Source: an uncultured Lachnospiraceae bacterium
GTDB taxonomy: Bacteria; Bacillota; Clostridia; Lachnospirales; Lachnospiraceae
Direction of reading: 5' to 3'
DNA length: 62,163 nucleotides
Assembly (NCBI GenBank): GCA_949948715.1
Contig: CATLGW010000011.1
Coordinates: 1-62,163, forward strand
The notes under the pieces are model-generated. The model saw only the letters and a program-made list of their open reading frames with translations. It was not told the origin of the DNA and ran no database searches. Position 1 is the first letter of the stretch; every line of letters starts with the position of its first letter. A program made the position numbers and the translations under genes. This document shows, piece by piece, positions 56,490 to 62,163 of this stretch.

Positions 56490-59400
56490 CTACCGCCGCG
56501 TCTCCTTCCAGTCCTCGTCCCGCTCCTTGCTGGAGGCGGTGGCCCTGGCAAGCTGCCACACCACCTCGCTGAAATACCGGGGCGGAATATCCCTTAACGG
56601 GAGCCGCTTCTCCTCATCCGCCTCGTCATAGCAGTAGGATCCTCTCTCTATGGAGCCTGCCCGGTAGAAACGCACATCGTAGACCGTGACCTCCTCGCCG
56701 CCCATACTGCCGCTTCCCACAAAGCTGCCGGAAAAATGCAGCTCCGCCCCCAGCCCCAGGGAGGCATCCTCGCGGTAGTAAGTGTCAAATACCCCGGCAT
56801 CCTGCACCGAGCCCCGATACCAGCCCAGAGCGGTCAGTTTCCCTCCCAGGGACAGATCATTGATCAGCATACCGCCGAAGCGCTCCAGGCACTTGCTCTC
56901 CCGCTCTTTTTCGGTGAGATGATACACCGTTCTGTCGAGCTGCTCGATGGGCTGAGTGATCTCGTAATCCGCAAGCTGCTGCCGCCAGGCCTCCAGGCTC
57001 TCCCCGGACAGCTCAATGGGATGCACCAGGCCGATCTGCCCCTGTTCGGGCAGACTGTATTCCTCCTCGTCCTCGGTGTTGAAGGAACCGTCCTCCATAT
57101 AGCGAAAGCTCCGCACCAGCTTATGCTCCTCATAGATGCCCCAGATCAAGCCGATGGCAAACTGATGCATAATGGGATTTTGTACAAACAGCGCCTGCCA
57201 GGCCTCCTTTGTCCACAGGCGTTCCGCGGACAGCGCCAGCTCCAGCCTCTGCTTCTGGCTGACCACGGTGGCCTTCATCTGTTTTTTCATCTCCTTGAAA
57301 GCCCCGTAGGCGGCGGCAGCCTTCTCCCCGTCGTCCTTTGCGCCGGGAGCGGGCATATTCTTCAGCTTCTTCCCCTTCTCGTCATAGACCTGGGCCTCCA
57401 GGGCAGGGGTGACGGTCACGGTAAAGCTGCGGCCGCCGTAGTCAAACCGTCTCTCCATATGTTCGTCAAACCCCAAATCCGGCACAATCCTGTCCTCGAG
57501 CTGCTCCCTGGAAAGCCCAAGCTGTTTTGCGGCAAACTCCAGCGCCTGGCCCGCCGCCGTCTTGACCTGCCTGAATTTAAATTTCCGGGCAATGCCGTCC
57601 ACAATCAAAAGAGCCTGGGGCTCGGGACTTAAGGCCAGGGCCTGCACCGCATCCGCCGCAATGGCCCCTCTGGATCTCTGGGGCCACTCCTGGATCTGGC
57701 GGTGCAGTCTCTGTACCATCCCTGCCCCTCCGTGAAGGGAGGCGGCATAAAGCACCCAGCGCTTCTTTGCCTCCGCTCCCTCCTCCATCCATTTGTCAAA
57801 GAGCTCCCCCACATAGACCTCCAGCTCATGGGGTTCCAGCTCCCCGGCCAGGCGGGCTCCCTCCGGGCTGACCCCGGGCTTTGGCAGGGAGGCATAGCAC
57901 AGAAGCAGCGCCTGGAGATACTCCTCCGAAGCAGTCTCCCCGTTCCTCTTATGCACCGGGCTGAAGGGAGTCTTGTATGCCCAGCTTAAGCCCCGCTTCT
58001 TTCCGCCCTTGTGCAGCTCCTTCACCAGCTCCTCAAGGCTCCCGGAACCGCTCTCCTCCCCGCAGTCCGCCTCCGAACCCCCCCGGCCCAGAATTCCCTC
58101 CAGGAGGGACTTTAGTTTTGCATTTTTTTCTCTCTCATACAGCTCCCCCAAGGCTTCCCTGTCCCGAGGGGTATTCCACTCGGCCAACACCCGGATTCCC
58201 AGCTCCCTGGAAGCCGCCTTCCCGGAGGAAAGAAGCTCTTCCACCTTAGGACGCCAGGAGGGACGCTGGGCTAAAATCCGTTCCAGCTCCTTCCGCACCA
58301 GCTTGGAGCTGTCCTGACTGTAGGAGAGGATCTGCTCCTGCCAGGCATCCTTCCCCCTGGCAAGCTCCTTCAGCGCCCCCTCGCATCTTTCCCTGTTTTC
58401 CTCCGTCACCTGAAGGGCGGCTTCGCTGCCGTAAACCAGCAGAGCAAAATATCTCCCGAAAGCCCCCGCCTGGGCAAAGGTCTCCTGCATCTCCCCAGTG
58501 CGCTCCGCCAGATACTGCAAAAAAATGGGTAGGCACCCCTGGGTGATGGCCCGCTTTCTTTCCTCCATATAAACCTGGTCCACCATGATACACACCACGG
58601 CAAGCTGATCCTTAAGCTTCAGTCCGGCCGTCTCCAAGCCCCGGAAAATATGGGCAAGCCCCTCCTCCAGAGAGCCTTCATCCTTGGTCAGTACGGAGGT
58701 AAAGAAATAACCGTTCTCCCCCAAGGCTATGTAAGCCATGCAGCGGGCATAAAACTCCTCGTCACCGTAGGTTTTGACGTACTGCTTCAGTGCACTCCCG
58801 GCGTCATAAATGCTGCGATACCCAAATTTGATCTGGTTTCTGACCCCATAGAGGTCGGAGAGCTCCGCTTTGCCCGCCAGATAATCCCGGCACACGTCCA
58901 TCGGGCTGCCCGCCCCCAGTATCAGCCGGATTACCTTGTCCCTCTGGGCCTCCTTTCCCGCTGCCACCTCCCGCCGGTACAGCTCAGGGTCAGCCTCCTT
59001 CATAATCTGCGCCATCACCTCCGCCGCCTGATACTCGGCCTCCCGGTAACCCTCCAAAAACGCCTCCCGGTGTCCGGCAAACTGTCCCCGCAGAATTTTC
59101 ATTACCGCGTCGGCGCTCATCATAGTGCGGCGATTGATCCCCCTCTGCAGCCAATCCGCCGCCCAGGAAACCACCTCTTTGTCCGAAATGCCAAAGAGCT
59201 CCTCCAGCTCGCCGGCCAACCGCTCAAGCTTCCCCCGAAGATCCATCACCTCCATGGCAATGAGCATCTGAAGGGGCGAGGCTGCCCCGCAGAACATCAC
59301 CCCAAGACGAAGGCGCTCCGAAAGCATATAGTTGGCGTAGGCACAGCCCCCCAGCAGCTTAAGGATATCCTCATCCACGGCCCTGCCCCGGATTCCCGTA

Positions 59401-60143
59401 AGCTCCTCCCGGGACAGCCCACCCTGTCTGATCCGCTCCAAAATTCCCTGAACCGCCGGCTCCTTGGAAGCGTCCGGTTTCATTATCATGCCCAGAGAGG
59501 AGAGGATCAGCTCCTCATAGTCCTCCATCAACTCCCTGTCCCCCTGGTCCAGAAGCGTCCGTGCCTCCTGTCCCGCCGTTAACCCGGACAGCTTATCCTC
59601 CCCATAGCGAAGGAAGAAATATAAAGTTAAAAGCAGAATTTTTCCGTTGGAGTACTGTCCCCTATACTCTCTGTAGGCCTGCAGCACAACCCCCGGGTCG
59701 CCCTGGGCCAGGGGAGCCATATTCTCCACAAGAGTATGGGCGTCGAACAGATAGCTGTTTTGAGAGATCCCCTGGGTATAGACCGCCAGCGCGGCGGCGC
59801 GGTCCACCGCCATCTCCCCTCCCCGGACCTTATTGCAGAATTCAAAGATATAGTGAAAGCATACGCTGCAGGTAGATCCGCCTATGGCATACAGCAGATT
59901 GAAAAGCCTTGCCGCCTCCTCGAAATGCTTTCTCCGAAAGAAAGAGGTGAACAGGGCGTCAAATTCCCCGGCTTTTTCCCCGGGAATTTTCGTCATATCC
60001 ACAAATGTTATCCCGGCCAGGGCTTCCTCCCCCGCCTGGCCGTTCAGATATTCTTCCGCGGCCTGCAGCTCTCCGCGGCTTTTCCTGAGATCCTCCAGGA
60101 CGCTCATAATCTTGTCCGTCCGTAAGTTTTCCGCTCGTAACAT
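56490..60143 (-). CDS. DUF4132 domain-containing protein
   Basis: This 1217-residue, mostly helical cytoplasmic protein has a HEAT-like middle region and a C-terminal DUF4132 (MolR-like) domain. The C-terminal part contains FVQNPIMHQFAIGLIWGIYEE near 990, IGLVHPIELSGESLEAWRQQLADYEITQPIEQLDRTVY near 1040, and a final segment SEVVWQLARATASSKERDEDW. The ATG at 60143 has AGGAGGAG upstream. DUF4132 and SWIM genes often lie beside MoxR ATPase and VWA genes in proposed NTP-dependent conflict or chaperone systems (recalled family pattern). Function unknown. Confidence 0.85.
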   Translation of the reverse strand: MLRAENLRTDKIMSVLEDLRKSRGELQAAEEYLNGQAGEEALAGITFVDMTKIPGEKAGEFDALFTSFFRRKHFEEAARLFNLLYAIGGSTCSVCFHYIFEFCNKVRGGEMAVDRAAALAVYTQGISQNSYLFDAHTLVENMAPLAQGDPGVVLQAYREYRGQYSNGKILLLTLYFFLRYGEDKLSGLTAGQEARTLLDQGDRELMEDYEELILSSLGMIMKPDASKEPAVQGILERIRQGGLSREELTGIRGRAVDEDILKLLGGCAYANYMLSERLRLGVMFCGAASPLQMLIAMEVMDLRGKLERLAGELEELFGISDKEVVSWAADWLQRGINRRTMMSADAVMKILRGQFAGHREAFLEGYREAEYQAAEVMAQIMKEADPELYRREVAAGKEAQRDKVIRLILGAGSPMDVCRDYLAGKAELSDLYGVRNQIKFGYRSIYDAGSALKQYVKTYGDEEFYARCMAYIALGENGYFFTSVLTKDEGSLEEGLAHIFRGLETAGLKLKDQLAVVCIMVDQVYMEERKRAITQGCLPIFLQYLAERTGEMQETFAQAGAFGRYFALLVYGSEAALQVTEENRERCEGALKELARGKDAWQEQILSYSQDSSKLVRKELERILAQRPSWRPKVEELLSSGKAASRELGIRVLAEWNTPRDREALGELYEREKNAKLKSLLEGILGRGGSEADCGEESGSGSLEELVKELHKGGKKRGLSWAYKTPFSPVHKRNGETASEEYLQALLLCYASLPKPGVSPEGARLAGELEPHELEVYVGELFDKWMEEGAEAKKRWVLYAASLHGGAGMVQRLHRQIQEWPQRSRGAIAADAVQALALSPEPQALLIVDGIARKFKFRQVKTAAGQALEFAAKQLGLSREQLEDRIVPDLGFDEHMERRFDYGGRSFTVTVTPALEAQVYDEKGKKLKNMPAPGAKDDGEKAAAAYGAFKEMKKQMKATVVSQKQRLELALSAERLWTKEAWQALFVQNPIMHQFAIGLIWGIYEEHKLVRSFRYMEDGSFNTEDEEEYSLPEQGQIGLVHPIELSGESLEAWRQQLADYEITQPIEQLDRTVYHLTEKERESKCLERFGGMLINDLSLGGKLTALGWYRGSVQDAGVFDTYYREDASLGLGAELHFSGSFVGSGSMGGEEVTVYDVRFYRAGSIERGSYCYDEADEEKRLPLRDIPPRYFSEVVWQLARATASSKERDEDWKETRR

Positions 60144-60165
60144 ATCGCTCCTCCTACTCCTATTT

Positions 60166-62163
60166 TTATTCTTCCGCTTCGGCGGATTGGGAGTCCCCGT
60201 TTTTGTAGATCTCCCGGGCCAGATCGTAGGCCGCCCGGCTGCGGCACAGCTCCACATACCGCCACAGTCTGCAGAAATCCTCCGTAATCCGCGAAGAACA
60301 GCCCTTTAGGCTGTGACGGGCCTGGCCCAGGCCCTCCCCCAGCTCCTTAAGCCAGACCGACAGAGTGTCCATGCCATATCCCATACTCTGTCTTTCGGCG
60401 CGGCCAAGGGCCTCCAGCGTGCCGTCCTGCACGGCTGCGCTCCCCGACTGATACACTTCCTGCAAGAGCCAGCAGACCTCCTCCAGAAAATCCCCCAGAA
60501 CCCGACAGGCATCCCCGCCGCTCTCCCAGGCTTGTGCAGCCTGCGAATTCCCTATGCTCCCTTCCCCTTCCAGCCTCTTCCCCTCCTCACAAGCTCCCGC
60601 CTTTCCTTCCTCTGCTCCCCCTTCTTCCGTCCCCAAGCCCTCCAGCAAATCCACCGGATAGAGACAAATCTGACTGTCCCGCAGATAGACCCTGCCCAGA
60701 AAACAGGGACTTCGGTTTTGCTTAAGCCGCTCCAGATAACGGATAGAAGACTCCTCCCCCTTAGAATAGGGCAGCTCCACCAACACCCTGCGGCCCTCCC
60801 GGTCCCAGACGGGAAGCTCAAGTCTCTGCGTGATCTCATAGAATCTGCCCTGTTCAAAACGCGCCGCCTGGACAAAGACCAGCCGGGGATGCCCTTCATA
60901 CCGCCCCTCCCCTTCCCTTCGGCGGCTCCCTTTGCCAGGCACTTCAATCCGCTCCTGCAAAAGTCTGCCGAAATCTCTGTAATACCAGCTCCCAAGCTTA
61001 TCCGCCGTCAATTCGCTTTTTCCCAGAAGCTCGCCCTTGGTATCCTGGCTGGAGGAGAGGCGTCCTCCCCGGTCGCATTTTGCTCCCCGCAAAAGCAGCC
61101 GTGCTCCGGCCAAGCCCTCCAAAGGCAGGGGAATTCCCCAGGGCGCGGCGGCCTTCTCCAGATAGCCGCCCCTTTTCTTCCCCTCGTAGAAGGTGGGACG
61201 GGCGCTTGTGAACGTGTACCAAATTCCCCGGGAGGACTCCAGGAAGTACACGGTGTCCCCTTCATAGCCGGAATCGCTGACAAAGTGCTCCACCGTGACC
61301 CCCGTCAGCTCCAGATTTCCCGCCGGCAGATATTCCGAGCGAAACTCTCCGGTCAGATCCCGGATTCGGCCAAGGATGTCCCGGAGTCCTTCGGGGACTT
61401 CTCCCCGATCCGCCTCCCGGTCGCCGGATACCCCCAAGCCCTGATTCGCCAGCGCCTTTAGCTCCAGGGTCTTGTCATAAAGCCTTTGGAGCTGTCCCGC
61501 CAGCTTTTCCATGGTCTGTCCCGCCCACCGGTTCAGATACTTTCCGTATCCCTCCGCCAAAGCCCGAAGCTCCCCCTCCCAGCCGGGCAGTCCCTCATTG
61601 TGACAGACAATGGCAAGCCGCTCCAGCTCTCCCACCTGTTCGCCGCCGCTTCTGGCCAGCCCCGTTTCCAAAAGACGTTCCAGGCATCCTCTCACCTGGT
61701 CTGCCGCGTTTAAGAGCATTTCCATGTCAAAGGTGCGCTCCTGCTCCCCAGACAAATCCTTTGCCGTAAACTGCCTTTCCAGATATTGACACCAGAGAAT
61801 TGCCTCCGCCTTGTGACTGCACAGTTCCTTCTTATGGCAGGTGCAGGTGCTGCACTCCAAGGGCGACAGAAGCTTTACCGAAATATCCTGTCCCGGAAGC
61901 ACCACCCGCACCACCGTGCCCCTTTTGATCTCGGGGACAGTCCCCGCCTCCATGGCGGCCGCCATGCGCCGCAGCCCTCTGCCGCCCAGCGCCCGCAAAA
62001 GAGGCTTTCTGGGCCGGGCCAGAATTTCCTGCCAGGTCCGGCCGGCAAGGCTGCCGTCCTCAGGTCCCACGCCGGAGCTTCCTCCGCTCTCAGGTCCCAC
62101 GCCGGTGCTTTCCCCGTCCTCAGGTCCCACGGCCAAGCTTCCCCCGCTCTCAGGTCCCACGCC
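60166..62163 (-). CDS. SWIM zinc-finger protein (5' partial)
   Basis: At least 665 residues are visible, and the frame stays open at the right edge. The SWIM motif (CTCHKKELCSHKA, i.e. CxCx(n)CxH) is encoded near 61820-61860. Its context LSPLECSTCTCH is typical of SWIM proteins linked to DUF4132. The following 500 residues are charged and helical. The N-terminal visible part holds 10-residue repeats of the form VGPExGxSxG, a low-complexity linker. It is transcribed with DUF4132, 22 bases upstream of it. Confidence 0.87.
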   Translation of the reverse strand, partial: GVGPESGGSLAVGPEDGESTGVGPESGGSSGVGPEDGSLAGRTWQEILARPRKPLLRALGGRGLRRMAAAMEAGTVPEIKRGTVVRVVLPGQDISVKLLSPLECSTCTCHKKELCSHKAEAILWCQYLERQFTAKDLSGEQERTFDMEMLLNAADQVRGCLERLLETGLARSGGEQVGELERLAIVCHNEGLPGWEGELRALAEGYGKYLNRWAGQTMEKLAGQLQRLYDKTLELKALANQGLGVSGDREADRGEVPEGLRDILGRIRDLTGEFRSEYLPAGNLELTGVTVEHFVSDSGYEGDTVYFLESSRGIWYTFTSARPTFYEGKKRGGYLEKAAAPWGIPLPLEGLAGARLLLRGAKCDRGGRLSSSQDTKGELLGKSELTADKLGSWYYRDFGRLLQERIEVPGKGSRRREGEGRYEGHPRLVFVQAARFEQGRFYEITQRLELPVWDREGRRVLVELPYSKGEESSIRYLERLKQNRSPCFLGRVYLRDSQICLYPVDLLEGLGTEEGGAEEGKAGACEEGKRLEGEGSIGNSQAAQAWESGGDACRVLGDFLEEVCWLLQEVYQSGSAAVQDGTLEALGRAERQSMGYGMDTLSVWLKELGEGLGQARHSLKGCSSRITEDFCRLWRYVELCRSRAAYDLAREIYKNGDSQSAEAEE
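62059..62163 (-). repeat. 30-bp tandem repeat coding for a Gly/Ser/Glu linker
   Basis: The unit CTCAGGTCCCACG plus 17 bases recurs at 62059, 62089, 62119 and 62149 and continues past the window edge. It stays in frame with the SWIM protein. Confidence 0.85.

Overview
This window comes from a GC-rich gut-type clostridium, most likely Lachnospiraceae (inference). The support is strong AGGAGG-type ribosome binding sites, a class A RNase P RNA, YtrA/YtrB-type ABC genes and a glycyl-radical microcompartment locus whose gene order I recall from Clostridium phytofermentans. Nearly all genes are on the minus strand. The plus-strand genes are an SDR dehydrogenase, one orphan sigma factor, a tRNA-Pro and a three-gene signalling operon.

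Layout from left to right. 1-2.6 kb: a foreign-looking fragment abuts a truncated ABC permease, followed by its ATPase and a GntR (YtrA-like) repressor with a clear palindromic operator. 2.6-7.1 kb: an SDR enzyme, a LURP-one-like protein and a histidine kinase/OmpR regulator pair. 7.2-11.5 kb: a metal-handling cluster with a CmpB-type membrane protein, a ZIP transporter and two G3E GTPases; one GTPase carries a long His/Cys repeat array and the other a TIGR03943-like tail. 11.6-17.3 kb: a lipoprotein serine protease, rnpB, a stand-alone LytTR regulator and two GT-C-like membrane proteins.

17.4-38.1 kb is the centrepiece. A rhamnose operon (rhaB, rhaA, rhaD, with an AraC regulator upstream) ends at an intrinsic terminator. 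A consensus promoter then starts a GRM5-like bacterial microcompartment operon: glycyl radical diol dehydratase, activase, PduU-like shell protein, EutP/PduV GTPase, class II aldolase with a C-terminal encapsulation peptide, GlcG/HbpS-like protein, CoA-acylating aldehyde dehydrogenase, Zn alcohol dehydrogenase with an N-terminal encapsulation peptide, four BMC-H proteins, PduL, EutN, PduS, PduT and a DeoR regulator. The expected pathway converts the deoxysugar phosphate to DHAP plus lactaldehyde, then 1,2-propanediol, then propionaldehyde, then propionyl-phosphate and propanol. The final two genes of this unit are a ParA ATPase that overlaps deoR and a small, apparently disordered protein. I consider this pair a candidate microcompartment-positioning system.

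38.2-46.4 kb: an orphan ECF-type sigma factor, recJ, a BlaI/BlaR1-like pair with two operators and a non-penicillin-binding sensor domain, a lipoprotein, and a second ECF sigma factor with an internally duplicated membrane partner. 46.6-51.6 kb: tRNA-Pro(AGG), then an EAL protein fused to a C_GCAxxG_C_C domain, a sugar-type binding lipoprotein and a chemoreceptor. 51.7-56.4 kb: a pepD-lacZ operon. 56.5-62.2 kb: a DUF4132 protein and a SWIM zinc-finger protein that runs off the right edge. Product names are read from motifs by eye; no database search was run.
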